Notes: generated from the sequence alone by a model not told the origin. 64,000 nucleotides of DNA from Desulfallas sp. Bu1-1 (GCF_015594625.1 NZ_JADNRQ010000003.1:211074-275073); one strand, 5' to 3'. Shown: positions 9,116-17,431, counted from the stretch's first letter. Translations and numbers: made by a program.

Positions 9116-10303
9116 ATGAGTTTAAAAAAGATGGTTTTTGCGGTGCTGCCGTTATTTTTTTGTTTTTGCCTGTTGTGTTCACCATACAACCAAGCTTGGG
9201 CGGGATTTGCCCGTGAGCCGGCAATCAGCGCTCATTCTGCGTTGTTGATGGACGTGACCAACGGCCAGGTCTTATATTGCAGAAACCACCTGCAGCCGAG
9301 GCCGATGGCCAGTACCACCAAGGTGATGACGGCGATTGTCGCCCTGGGGGGCGCCGATTTACACGGCACGGTGACGGTAAGTTCCCGGGCCGCCTCCGTG
9401 GGCGAATCATCAATGCATATAAAGGCCGGTGAAAAGTTAACCTTGGAGCAATTATTGTACGGCGCCCTGATCCGTTCCGGCAACGATGCGTGCGTGGCGA
9501 TCGCCGAACACGTGGCAGGGTCGGAAAAGGCCTTTGTCCTGTTGATGAACGTAAAGGCGGTGCTGCTTGGAGCCAGGAACACAAAATTTCAAAATACCAA
9601 CGGTTTGCCGGCGACGGACCACTATTCCACCGCTATAGATCTGGCCCTGATCGCCCGCTACGCCCTGCATGACCCGACCTTCAACCGGATTGTCAAAACG
9701 CGCTCGAAAATGATTGAAGGCTCGGACGGCATGGTTCATTACCTGCAAAATACCAATCAGTTGCTCTGGAGATATCCGGGGGCCGACGGGGTTAAGACGG
9801 GTACCACCGTGGCGGCGGGAAAATGCTTGATTGCCTCGGCCAGTAAGGCGGACAGGCGTCTGCTTGCGGTAATTCTTAACGGCCATGACCGGTTTAAGGA
9901 TGCCGGGCGGCTTTTGGACTACGGTTTTGAACAATTTAAACCCGTTACATTGACGTATGCCGGGGAAATATACTCCAGCGTACGGGTTGTGGATGGTGAA
10001 AGGGATGCGGTTCCCGTGAAAATCGATGACACCGTTATGTTGAATATGCGCGCTGACGGAACGGACCGGATAGAAAAGAAGGTCCAAATGCGGCGCTCCT
10101 TGAAAGCACCGGTCTTAGAGGGTCAACCTGTAGGGAAAATGTATATTTTAATCAATGGAAATGAAGCAGGGTCTGCAGATATTGTGGCGGCGTGCGGTGT
10201 AAATAAATTATCCGGAATTCACAAATTAAATCACGAGTTGCGGAAAGTGCGTGATAAATTTACCGCCGGTTGCAAGGATTTTAACCAAAAATCAAGAATT
10301 TAA
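9116..10303 (+). CDS. D-alanyl-D-alanine carboxypeptidase (penicillin-binding protein, DacB/DacF type)
   Basis: Serine-type D,D-carboxypeptidase that trims peptidoglycan stem peptides outside the cell. A signal peptide spans about residues 1-29. The three active-site motifs are present: S66-T-T-K69, S121-G-N and K227-T-G. A C-terminal all-beta PBP5-like domain follows to residue 395. ATG 9116 is chosen; it follows GAGGTGAT at 9103-9110. Sporulating clostridia often carry a dac gene near the dpa cluster, so a role in cortex modification is plausible but not shown by the sequence. Confidence 0.93.
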   Translation: MSLKKMVFAVLPLFFCFCLLCSPYNQAWAGFAREPAISAHSALLMDVTNGQVLYCRNHLQPRPMASTTKVMTAIVALGGADLHGTVTVSSRAASVGESSMHIKAGEKLTLEQLLYGALIRSGNDACVAIAEHVAGSEKAFVLLMNVKAVLLGARNTKFQNTNGLPATDHYSTAIDLALIARYALHDPTFNRIVKTRSKMIEGSDGMVHYLQNTNQLLWRYPGADGVKTGTTVAAGKCLIASASKADRRLLAVILNGHDRFKDAGRLLDYGFEQFKPVTLTYAGEIYSSVRVVDGERDAVPVKIDDTVMLNMRADGTDRIEKKVQMRRSLKAPVLEGQPVGKMYILINGNEAGSADIVAACGVNKLSGIHKLNHELRKVRDKFTAGCKDFNQKSRI

Positions 10304-10342
10304 GTTGATGTTGAGAATGAGATAGATACGGGGGGTAACCGT

Positions 10343-11599
10343 GTGATACAGGTAGCCGAACTGGCTAACGGGTTTAAGGTGCTTACGGAACATATACCAC
10401 ACGTGCGTTCAGTTGCCGTAGGGATTTGGGTGGACGTTGGCTCGCGGGATGAAAGGGACGAACAGGCGGGGATATCTCACTTTATCGAACACCTGATGTT
10501 TAAGGGTACAACCAGGCGCAGCGCCAAGGATATTGCAGAAGAACTGGACGCAGTGGGCGGGCAGTTAAATGCTTTCACCACGAAGGAATACACCTGTTAC
10601 TACGCCCGGTTACTGGATGAATATTTTCCTCTGGCAGTGGACTTGTTAAGCGATATGGTTTTAAATTCCCGCTTCGACCCGTCCGACATCGACCGGGAGC
10701 GGAATGTGATCGTGGAAGAGATTAAAATGTACGAGGATACACCGGACGAACTGGTGCACGACATTTTTGCCAGTACCATCTGGCGTGCGCATCCGTTGGG
10801 CCGGCCGATCATCGGCGATGAAAGAACGGTGGGGAGCTTATCCAGGCAGGACTTACTGTCCTTTTATCATAAATATTACACTCCCGGCAATATGATTGTT
10901 ACCGTGGCCGGCAATTTTGATCACAAGCAGGTGATGAGTATCCTATCCGCCACGTTCGGAAATTTAACCGGGGCGAAAAAGGAACGCCTGTATACCACTC
11001 CGGAACCGGCCCGGCAAGTGGTTTGCAAAACCAAAGATACGGAACAGGTGCATATTTGCCTTGGTACGCCGGGATTGGCTATAGACCACGAAAAAATTTA
11101 TGTATTTCAAATTATCAATACCATTTTGGGCGGTGGGCTCAGCTCCCGCCTGTTCCAGGAAATCAGAGAACAACGCGGTCTGGTGTATTCGGTTTTCTCC
11201 TATCACAGCTCTTATCATGACTCGGGGCTTTTTTGCATCTACGCCGGGTTGAGTAAAAAAAATGTCCCCGCAGCCCTGGAGTTGATCATCAAGGAAATCC
11301 GCGATATCCAGAACAACGGCGTGCGGCCTGCGGAGCTGCAGCGGGCGAAAGACCAGCTCAAGGGTAATTTGTTACTTAGTATGGAGAACGTGAACACCCG
11401 GATGAGCCGGTTGGGCAAATCCCAGCTGTACTTGGGCAAAGTGATCCCGCCGGAAGAAATTGTGCGCCGAATCATGGCGGTAACGGACGAGGATATTCGT
11501 GATCTTGCCAGGACCATGCTAAAACCGGATAATTTTTGCCTTGCCAGCGTAGGTCCCTGGGAAAACGAGAAGGTACTTGAGGAGATTTTTAATAACTAA
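10343..11599 (+). CDS. M16-family zinc peptidase (YmxG/MlpA-like)
   Basis: Processing-peptidase-like protein with the inverted zinc motif H46-F-I-E-H50 (SHFIEHLMFKGT) and the distal glutamate block ERNVIVEEIKMYEDTPDE. The C-terminal half has GLSSRLFQEIREQRGLVYSV, the usual substrate-binding arginine/tyrosine region. It is 418 residues, starts at GTG 10343 after GGGGGGT, and has no signal peptide. It lies downstream of pnp and upstream of dut, as in many Firmicutes. The substrate is unknown; in Bacillus the homolog MlpA influences extracellular protease levels. Confidence 0.93.
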   Translation: MIQVAELANGFKVLTEHIPHVRSVAVGIWVDVGSRDERDEQAGISHFIEHLMFKGTTRRSAKDIAEELDAVGGQLNAFTTKEYTCYYARLLDEYFPLAVDLLSDMVLNSRFDPSDIDRERNVIVEEIKMYEDTPDELVHDIFASTIWRAHPLGRPIIGDERTVGSLSRQDLLSFYHKYYTPGNMIVTVAGNFDHKQVMSILSATFGNLTGAKKERLYTTPEPARQVVCKTKDTEQVHICLGTPGLAIDHEKIYVFQIINTILGGGLSSRLFQEIREQRGLVYSVFSYHSSYHDSGLFCIYAGLSKKNVPAALELIIKEIRDIQNNGVRPAELQRAKDQLKGNLLLSMENVNTRMSRLGKSQLYLGKVIPPEEIVRRIMAVTDEDIRDLARTMLKPDNFCLASVGPWENEKVLEEIFNN

Positions 11600-11617
11600 C
11601 TTTGGGGAATTTCATCG

Positions 11618-12067
11618 ATGATAATTAAATTTAAAAAGATTAACCCGGAAATTGGAACTGTGATTCCCGCTCCTGATTACGCTACCGCTGGCGCGGCGGG
11701 AATTGATCTCGCAGCGTCATTACGAGGGCCTTTGGTTATTGCACCGGGTGAAAGGGCCATGATTCCGACCGGCCTTGCGGTCGACATACCCGGTCGTAAC
11801 ATTGTCGGTCTTGTATTTCCGCGCAGCGGGCTGGCGTCCAGGCATGGCATTGCCCTGGCCAATGCCGTCGGGGTGATTGACAGCGACTATAAAGGTGAAA
11901 TTATTTGCCCCGTGCAAAATAACGGTGAACAGCCATACGAAATCAGGCCGGGCGATAGGATTGCGCAGCTTGTTTTTGTGCCGGTAATCCGAGCCCAAAT
12001 TGAATTTACCGGTGAATTGACCCATTCGGCCCGCGGCGAAAAAGGTTTCGGTTCCACCGGTAGATAG
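11618..12067 (+). CDS. dut: dUTP diphosphatase (dUTPase)
   Basis: Hydrolyses dUTP to dUMP, keeping uracil out of DNA and feeding dTMP synthesis. All five trimeric-dUTPase motifs are visible: AGIDLAA, PRSGLASRHGI, GVIDSDYKGEI, GDRIAQLVF and RGEKGFGSTG. 149 residues, normal length. ATG 11618 lies 18 bases after the M16 peptidase stop, so the two are probably co-transcribed. No intrinsic terminator is evident behind it before the structured non-coding region. Confidence 0.96.
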   Translation: MIIKFKKINPEIGTVIPAPDYATAGAAGIDLAASLRGPLVIAPGERAMIPTGLAVDIPGRNIVGLVFPRSGLASRHGIALANAVGVIDSDYKGEIICPVQNNGEQPYEIRPGDRIAQLVFVPVIRAQIEFTGELTHSARGEKGFGSTGR

Positions 12068-12120
12068 GCCGTTAAAAACCTGGTGTAGCAACGAGACACC
12101 GGTGGGTTAAAAAAGCGTTC

Positions 12121-12490
12121 ATTTTAACAGGATAGACATCTCTGCCACTAACGAGGTATTATCGGCAACATGAAAATCGCCACAGTGGCAGGCGACCCGG
12201 CGGCTTTCTGGAGTGAGTGGAGTGGAGCACTGGATGCGGTCCCTAGCCCGTCATAGTCCCAAAAGTCTTTGACCCTTTAGGGCGTAAAGTAGTAGTTTGG
12301 TCCCGCACTCAGCTGGTCAGCTGAGTGCGGGATTGCAAGCGTTGACCGCAAGCAACTCCGTCCAAAAAGATGCAGTTGCGAAACGAACGGAAGAAACCGT
12401 CGGAGCGCCAGATACGAGTATCGGGTAATATTTTTCAGGATAGACGCCTATACCGCTATACACGCGATAGTTAGGGTCTATTTTTTTTTT
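12121..12490 (+). ncRNA. Candidate structured non-coding RNA
   Basis: About 370 bases between dut and a small membrane-protein gene carry no credible ORF but much pairing potential: GCCACAGTGGC (12179-12189), CCCTTTAGGG, a perfect 14-bp hairpin at 12301-12332 with a GGTC loop, GCAACT/AGTTGC (12352/12374), ACGG-AAGAAA-CCGT (12387-12400) and GATACGAGTATC (12411-12422). It ends in a compound terminator with ten T. AGGATAGAC occurs twice (12129 and 12437); GTCTAT before the T run can pair with either copy, so two exclusive folds are possible. It lacks the signature motifs of tmRNA, RNase P RNA or a T-box. Strand is inferred from the terminator. The following membrane protein recalls the OLE RNA/OapA arrangement, which is only a hypothesis. 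Confidence 0.55.
12440..12490 (+). terminator. Terminator of the candidate RNA
   Basis: ATAGAC/GTCTAT outer stem, CCTA/TAGG and CGC/GCG inner stems, then ten T at 12481-12490. Confidence 0.75.
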
Positions 12491-12561
12491 GGGGATAAAC
12501 CAGCTTGTTTCAGGAATATTTTACAATCTTTAAAATATAAATGTGGTACGGGGGTGATAAG

Positions 12562-12900
12562 ATGAAACTTAGTCTACTGTTATTTTGTTTAATAGTACTT
12601 TTATCAATCGTCGTTTCCTTGAGGGAACGCATCAGGTGGCAGCAAATGCGGGATAAAAACTGGGACGCCATTGGCGAGGCCAAGTCCTCCCCTTTGTCCC
12701 AAGCTATCGTAAACCTGGTCGGTACAGCGGGAGGGATTTATCTTTCCCTGGTCTTGGTACAAACATTCCTGGAATTTGACGTGCCCAGATACGTGCATGT
12801 CGGCGGTTTTGCTCTCGAACCTCTGGCCACCATTTCAATTGCCCTGGCCATTGCCCAACCGTTTGCGACTCGTTTATGGGTTGGGAAAAGATACCGCTGA
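12562..12900 (+). CDS. Small membrane protein of unknown function
   Basis: 112 residues with three hydrophobic stretches: about 2-22 (KLSLLLFCLIVLLSIVVSL), 52-72 (NLVGTAGGIYLSLVLVQTF) and 80-100 (LEPLATISIALAIAQPF), joined by a charged loop containing RDKNWD (a D-x3-D pattern). No family recognised with certainty. ATG 12562 follows GGGGGTGAT at 12549-12557. It lies directly downstream of the structured RNA candidate, whose terminator would separate them unless read through, and 29 bases upstream of the ymxH-like gene. A relation to the OLE-RNA-binding membrane protein OapA is conceivable from context only. Confidence 0.75.
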   Translation: MKLSLLLFCLIVLLSIVVSLRERIRWQQMRDKNWDAIGEAKSSPLSQAIVNLVGTAGGIYLSLVLVQTFLEFDVPRYVHVGGFALEPLATISIALAIAQPFATRLWVGKRYR

Positions 12901-12929
12901 TTTAATGCTGTAAGGGAGGATTAAACCAA

Positions 12930-13199
12930 GTGAGACTGGGCGAACTGGCCGGTAAAGAAATTATTAACATCAATGATGGAGCAAGGTTGGGCGTCGTAGG
13001 GGAAACGGACTTATCCATTGATGCGGAAACGGGACAAATACAATCCATAGTATTACCTCGAAAAATGGGCTTCATGAACTTCTGGGCCGAAAAGCAAGAA
13101 CTGGTTATACCCTGGGAAGCGGTCAGAAAAGTGGGGGTGGAAGTGATTATTGTTGAGCTTGACCAGGCTACCCCAAGTTTCGGCAAGTTTTTGGCTTAA
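12930..13199 (+). CDS. ymxH: YlmC/YmxH family sporulation protein (PRC-barrel-like)
   Basis: 89-residue protein with the PRC-barrel-like pattern RLGELAGKEIININDGARLGVVGETDLSID (written here in parts: RLGELAGKEIININ, GARLGVVGETDLSID). This small beta-barrel family is widespread in spore formers and often sigma-E/G associated; its molecular role is unknown. The GTG start at 12930 follows AAGGGAGGA. It belongs to the conserved order M16 peptidase - ymxH - dpaA in Bacillus, here with dut, the RNA region and a protease gene interspersed. Confidence 0.85.
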   Translation: MRLGELAGKEIININDGARLGVVGETDLSIDAETGQIQSIVLPRKMGFMNFWAEKQELVIPWEAVRKVGVEVIIVELDQATPSFGKFLA

Positions 13200-13226
13200 A
13201 TCCGTCTTGGCACGGATTTTTATTTT
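13200..13226 (+). terminator. Intrinsic terminator after ymxH
   Basis: ATCCGT/ACGGAT stem with a 6-base loop followed by TTTTATTTT. Confidence 0.8.
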
Positions 13227-13430
13227 CCAGCCGCCAGGTCTAAAACCTCCGGTTTTCAGCCGGAAAGCTTTAGCATCTGTTTCTTGACCCCCGTTTGAAA
13301 ACGGGGGTTTTGGGGAAGTGGTAGAATGTTCAACTACCCCCGGCTGAAGTCGGGGGTCTGCGGCACTCCTGCTTAAGTCGATTTTCAGTCGATACCAGTC
13401 CCACCTGCTTTAGCAGGTGGTGGTTAAGTT
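13227..13430. repeat. Hairpin-rich repeat element with copy B of the palindromic repeat
   Basis: A string of hairpins: CCGGTTTTCAGCCGG, CCCCCGTTTGAAAACGGGGG (13288-13307), CCCCCGGCTGAAGTCGGGGG (about 13336-13355) and then the 71-base palindromic unit 13360-13430 shared with 8145-8215. No ORF. The look is that of transposase-less ends of IS200/IS605-type elements. Confidence 0.65.
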
Positions 13431-13529
13431 TTTTAAGTGATTGCCGGGCACTGATTTTTTTCTTTTGCTTTTTTTAGATAAAGTTTTTCAGGTTGGGCCA
13501 TAATAAGTGAAAAACCAAGGAGGTAATTT

Positions 13530-14516
13530 ATGGCCCGGCCGCAAAGATTGGACATCATGCAAAAAATCGGTCGCAAGCGCGGGTCGGTTGTATTGTTATA
13601 TATAACGGGAGACCGGGAAAACGTAAGCACAAGAATTGCCCCCGACGTAGTCCGGGTCATTTACAGGCACCTGGAAATGATCGGTCGCAGGCAGGCAATA
13701 GACCTGTTTATCTATACCAGGGGAGGCGATGTATTGACCCCCTGGCGCCTGGTCAACCTTTTTCGTGAATATACGGAGCATTTTTGCGTGCTGGTGCCGT
13801 TCCGCGCGTACAGTGCCGGGACATTGTTATGCTTGGGGGCGGATGAAATCGTCATGGGTAAGATGGGTGAACTGGGGCCCATTGATCCCAGCGTGATAAA
13901 CGCTTTTAATCCTCAGGATCCATCGAACCCGTCCGCCAGGTTGCCCGTCAATATTGAAGATGTCTACTCATATATGGCCCTGATTGCCCAAAAAATGGGC
14001 CTGTATAACGAGGAAGCCATTGCGCGTGCTTTTTTACTCCTGGCGGAAAAAATTCATCCCCTGGCGCTGGGAAATGTGCACAGGAACTGGATGCTTATCC
14101 GGTCCCTGGCCAATAAAATGTTGGGTCTGCGCAAGGAAACGCTTTCCGACGAAAAGGTGCAAAATATTGTTGATCACCTGACGGAAAAATTATATGCGCA
14201 TAATCATATGATTGCCCGGCGGGAGGCGGTTGAGGATATTGGTTTACCCGTTATTTACGCCGATGACGAGTTAAACGCATTGATGTGGGCTTTATACGAG
14301 GATATAGCATCCGAGTTGAAACTGGCCGAGCCTTTTAACCCCGGAGAAATATTGAGGGGTAACCGGACCGAATTCAAGGTTGCCAGCGGCCTGGTGGAAT
14401 CCGAGTTTGGATCTGATTATTTTGTTTTTTCCGGAGTGGTGGAAAGAAAAGATTACCCCGAAACTGGACAAATTAATGTCAATATTAACAAACAGGGCTG
14501 GTGCCCGGCGGTATAA
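13530..14516 (+). CDS. SDH-family Clp-fold serine proteinase
   Basis: Cytoplasmic ClpP/crotonase-fold protease of the serine-dehydrogenase-proteinase (SDH/SppA-like) family. Motifs: IYTRGGDVLTPWRLVNLFRE near 61-80 (oxyanion-type GGD), PFRAYSAGTLLCLGADEIVMG with probable nucleophile S95, and GELGPIDPSV, the usual GxLGPID block. 328 residues. ATG 13530 follows AAGGAGGT at 13517-13524. It is followed 32 bases later by a small unknown gene and stands between ymxH and the dap/dpa operon. The substrate is unknown. Confidence 0.88.
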   Translation: MARPQRLDIMQKIGRKRGSVVLLYITGDRENVSTRIAPDVVRVIYRHLEMIGRRQAIDLFIYTRGGDVLTPWRLVNLFREYTEHFCVLVPFRAYSAGTLLCLGADEIVMGKMGELGPIDPSVINAFNPQDPSNPSARLPVNIEDVYSYMALIAQKMGLYNEEAIARAFLLLAEKIHPLALGNVHRNWMLIRSLANKMLGLRKETLSDEKVQNIVDHLTEKLYAHNHMIARREAVEDIGLPVIYADDELNALMWALYEDIASELKLAEPFNPGEILRGNRTEFKVASGLVESEFGSDYFVFSGVVERKDYPETGQINVNINKQGWCPAV

Positions 14517-14548
14517 TTAAAAAAGCTACAGGATGGGAGGGTGCATGT

Positions 14549-14731
14549 ATGGTTCCGGAAAATATAAACGACCGCGAGTTTAAAATCAATTATAATCTAG
14601 TGGGCAGGAAATACTGCGTGGTAACGGAACATTCCGGTGTTCCCGCCGCGGATTTTTTTCACGGGTTTGCAAAAAAAGCCGGCAACCTGATCGTTCCCCA
14701 GGAAAAGGACAGTTCAGCGGATATAAGATAA
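14549..14731 (+). CDS. Small hypothetical protein
   Basis: 60 residues starting MVPENINDREFKINYNLVGRK; no recognised domain, no membrane segment, charged C-terminus (PQEKDSSADIR). ATG 14549 follows GGGAGG at 14535-14540; earlier in-frame starts overlap the protease stop. Probably co-transcribed with the SDH protease. Confidence 0.6.
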   Translation: MVPENINDREFKINYNLVGRKYCVVTEHSGVPAADFFHGFAKKAGNLIVPQEKDSSADIR

Positions 14732-14931
14732 AGCTTTCAAAAGGAGGACTAAAAAAACCAGTAAAGGTTTTATTCTTGACATAAGTAAACAGATGTAAGA
14801 AAATTAACTTTAAACGAGAAGTATAAAGGGTAAAAATCCATATACAATTAAATTAAGTTGGTATTAATATTTTTCCCGGCTCGGTTCTTCCGGGGAGTAA
14901 TATTGCTTGAAGGGGGGGCAATACCGGTAAC

Positions 14932-14979
14932 TTAAACAAGTAAGTTGCTTTTAGCTGGTAACTTGTGTGATTACCGGTA
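14932..14979 (+). promoter_or_regulatory. Nested palindrome directly upstream of the dapB start
   Basis: TACCGGTAA (14932-14940) pairs perfectly with TTACCGGTA (14971-14979); inside, ACAAGT (14946-14951) pairs with ACTTGT (14961-14966). It ends 6 bases before the TTG start of dapB, which has no Shine-Dalgarno sequence of its own. It could be an operator or an RNA hairpin. Upstream, 14735-14931 holds an orphan AAGGAGGA (14740) and a TTGACA (14776) without a good -10. Confidence 0.55.
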
Positions 14980-14985
14980 AATAAT

Positions 14986-15786
14986 TTGATTAAGGTTGCG
15001 ATTTGTGGCGTTTCTGGACGAATGGGACAGGAAGTGTTGAAAGCAGTTTTGCGGGCTGATGATATCGAGCTGTGTTCCGCGATTGATGTGCAAAATGTTG
15101 GACAGGATGTCGGCTCCATGCTGGGAAGTGAACCAGTTGGGGTGACAATTTCGGCTGACCTTGCGGAGGCCCTTGCATTGTCCGGGGCGCAGGTGATGGT
15201 TGATTTTACCAGGCCTCAATCAGTGGCGGATAATGTAAAAACCGCCTTGCGCGCCGGCGTACGTCCGGTTGTGGGGACTACGGGCATGTCCGCCGAGGAC
15301 TTGCAGGAGATATCGGAACTCGCTGATAAATTGCGTTTGGGATGCGTTATAGCTCCAAATTTTGCGATTGGGGCTTTATTAATGATTAAATTCGCCCAGG
15401 AAGCGGTCAAGTATTTTCCCAACGTTGAGATCATTGAAAAACACCATGATCAAAAACTGGACGCTCCTTCCGGAACAGCCATTAAGACCGCCGAGGCTAT
15501 TTTGCAAAGGCGGGGTGATTTCCAGCAGGGTTTGGCCGCGGAGGAGGAGAAAATCGAGTGCTCAAGAGGAGGTAGAATGCCCGGGGGAATTCGAATTCAC
15601 AGCGTGAGGCTACCGGGCTTTGTCGCCCACCAGGAGGTAATTTTTGGAGATGTAGGTCAAACGCTTACCATTAGACATGATTCCATATCCAGGGAGTCTT
15701 TCATGCCCGGCGTATTAACCGCCATTCGCGCGGTAATGCGCCTGGAGGGAGTGGTGTATGGTTTAGAAAACCTTATCTTTGAATAG
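14986..15786 (+). CDS. dapB: 4-hydroxy-tetrahydrodipicolinate reductase
   Basis: Reduces the DapA product to tetrahydrodipicolinate in the lysine/diaminopimelate pathway. N-terminal NAD(P)-binding IKVAICGVSGRMGQEVLKAV, GTTGMSAEDL, then the active-site EKHHDQKLDAPSGTAIKTAE, where the His-His/Lys residues bind substrate. 266 residues, normal. TTG 14986 is the only start that keeps the Rossmann strand whole, but it lacks an obvious ribosome-binding site; a strong palindrome sits just before it. It heads the dapB-dpaA-dpaB-asd-dapG-dapA run. Confidence 0.94.
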   Translation: MIKVAICGVSGRMGQEVLKAVLRADDIELCSAIDVQNVGQDVGSMLGSEPVGVTISADLAEALALSGAQVMVDFTRPQSVADNVKTALRAGVRPVVGTTGMSAEDLQEISELADKLRLGCVIAPNFAIGALLMIKFAQEAVKYFPNVEIIEKHHDQKLDAPSGTAIKTAEAILQRRGDFQQGLAAEEEKIECSRGGRMPGGIRIHSVRLPGFVAHQEVIFGDVGQTLTIRHDSISRESFMPGVLTAIRAVMRLEGVVYGLENLIFE

Positions 15787-15876
15787 TTTGTCCCACTAAC
15801 TTCATACAAGCACCTCTAAAACCGGCGATTCATATATTGATGTAAGTACAAGGTTGAGGAAGGGGTTTAGCCGTCC

Positions 15877-16758
15877 ATGCAAAAATTGACAGGCCTGATT
15901 GTGGCTGTAATGGGCGGGGACGCCAGGGAAGTAACATTAGTTGAGCATCTGGCCGACGCAGGCGCAACGGTAAAAACCTTCGGTTTACCCGTAAGCGGTG
16001 GCAATATTATCCCCTGTCGGGAACCGGAAAAATGCTTGGCAGGAGTTCAGGCTTTAATTTTACCGGTTCCTGGGGTAAACCAGTATATGCAGTTGCATTC
16101 GGCATATCTTGAACGACCGCTGAAGGTAACCGGGGAACTGCTGGCATTGTTGCCGTCCGGGTCCCCTGTTCTGGTTGGCATGGCCAGGAAGCCTTTACGT
16201 GAACTGGTGGAAAGCATTGGTCTCGATCTGGTGGAATTAATGAAACTTGATGAAGTGGCCATACTTAATTCCATTCCTTCGGCGGAAGGGGCGGTACAAA
16301 TGGCCATGGAAAGCATGCCGATCACCATTCATGGCAGCAAAGCCATAGTGTTGGGTTTTGGACGTACCGGACAGACGCTGGCCCAGCTGCTTTCGGCAAT
16401 GCATGCTCAGACCACGGTAGTGGCGCGTGATCCGGCCCAATTGGCCAGAGCGGTGGCCATGGGACTCAAAGCGGTTCATTTTAACGAGTTAATGAACTGT
16501 TTAAGTGATGTTGATGTAATTTTCAACACCGTCCCCGCACCGGTACTTGACAAAGACGTTTTAGTAAAGGTACCATCAACAACCCTGATTATCGACCTGG
16601 CTTCTGCTCCGGGCGGCACTGATTTTGCCAGCGCGGAAGAATTAGGCGTCAAAGCAATTCTGGCACCCGGTCTTCCGGGTAAGGTGGCGCCCAAGACGGC
16701 TGGCAGGATACTTGCTCAGGTAGTGCCGCGCATTTTGTTGCAGAGGGTAAAACATTAA
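15877..16758 (+). CDS. dpaA: Dipicolinate synthase subunit A (SpoVFA)
   Basis: With DpaB it oxidises dihydrodipicolinate to dipicolinic acid in the mother cell; DPA is then pumped into the forespore core. The N-terminal domain starts LTGLIVAVMGGDAREVTLVEHL, and the C-terminal half is a Rossmann dehydrogenase-like domain with IVLGFGRTGQTLAQLLSAM (about residues 157-175) and IDLASAPGGTDF. 293 residues, usual size. ATG 15877 follows GAGGAAGGGG at 15856-15865. The 90-base gap from dapB may contain a sporulation promoter, which I cannot call. Confidence 0.94.
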   Translation: MQKLTGLIVAVMGGDAREVTLVEHLADAGATVKTFGLPVSGGNIIPCREPEKCLAGVQALILPVPGVNQYMQLHSAYLERPLKVTGELLALLPSGSPVLVGMARKPLRELVESIGLDLVELMKLDEVAILNSIPSAEGAVQMAMESMPITIHGSKAIVLGFGRTGQTLAQLLSAMHAQTTVVARDPAQLARAVAMGLKAVHFNELMNCLSDVDVIFNTVPAPVLDKDVLVKVPSTTLIIDLASAPGGTDFASAEELGVKAILAPGLPGKVAPKTAGRILAQVVPRILLQRVKH

Positions 16759-16788
16759 GTTTTACGGATTTCCCGGGAGGTGCTTGTG

Positions 16789-17376
16789 ATGAAGTTAAAG
16801 GGTATCAAGGTGGGATTTGCTTTAACGGGCTCTCACTGTACCCTTGATGAGGTGCTGGTGGAAATGAAAAGGGTTGCTGATGAGGGCGCCGTCTTGTATC
16901 CTATAATTAGCGAATCCGTTGACGAAACCGATACGCGGTTTGGCGCGTCCGATCGCTGGAAAAACCGGATTGCGGAAATTACCAATCAAAAAATTATTAA
17001 AAGTATCGTCGGCGCCGAGCCCATCGGCCCGGAAAAATTGCTTGACGTCGTGGTGGTGGCTCCCTGTTCCGGTAATACCCTGGCCAAATTGGCCAATGCC
17101 ATCACCGACGGACCGGTGTTGATGGCCGTAAAGGCCCATTTACGCAATCAGCGTCCGGTGGTGCTTGCCGTTTCCACCAACGATGGCTTGGGTTTAAACG
17201 CCAAGAACATAGGGGTTCTGTTAAACGCTAAAAATATTTACATGGTGCCTTTTGGACAGGATAATCCCGCCGAAAAACCGAATTCATTAAAGGCCAAAAT
17301 TAATTTGTTGGTGGATACCATTGAACACGCCCTGCAGGGGAAACAAATCCAGCCCGTGCTGGTAGCTTACGACTAA
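16789..17376 (+). CDS. dpaB: Dipicolinate synthase subunit B (SpoVFB)
   Basis: Flavoprotein-like partner of DpaA (phosphopantothenoylcysteine decarboxylase fold). It begins MKLKGIKVGFALTGSHCTLDE with the typical flavin-binding TGS block and contains VVVAPCSGNTLAKLANAITDGPVLMA and NDGLGLNAKNIGVLLNAKNI. 195 residues. ATG 16789 has GGGAGG at 16775-16780 at ideal spacing; GTG 16780 overlaps that site. It follows dpaA by 30 bases, so one operon is likely. Confidence 0.94.
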   Translation: MKLKGIKVGFALTGSHCTLDEVLVEMKRVADEGAVLYPIISESVDETDTRFGASDRWKNRIAEITNQKIIKSIVGAEPIGPEKLLDVVVVAPCSGNTLAKLANAITDGPVLMAVKAHLRNQRPVVLAVSTNDGLGLNAKNIGVLLNAKNIYMVPFGQDNPAEKPNSLKAKINLLVDTIEHALQGKQIQPVLVAYD

Positions 17377-17431
17377 AAAGCGGGTGCCGGCGGGAGATTA
17401 AGAATAGTAATAGTATTGGAGGGATAGATTT

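Noticed and set aside
12121..12490. tmRNA, RNase P RNA, SRP RNA or a T-box leader
   Set aside because: No CCA-ended tRNA-like domain, no RNase P consensus core, no GGTGG-type T-box sequence, and SRP RNA features are absent.
14735..14985. Lysine riboswitch before dapB
   Set aside because: The conserved lysine-box core is not visible; only a palindrome and AT-rich sequence are present.
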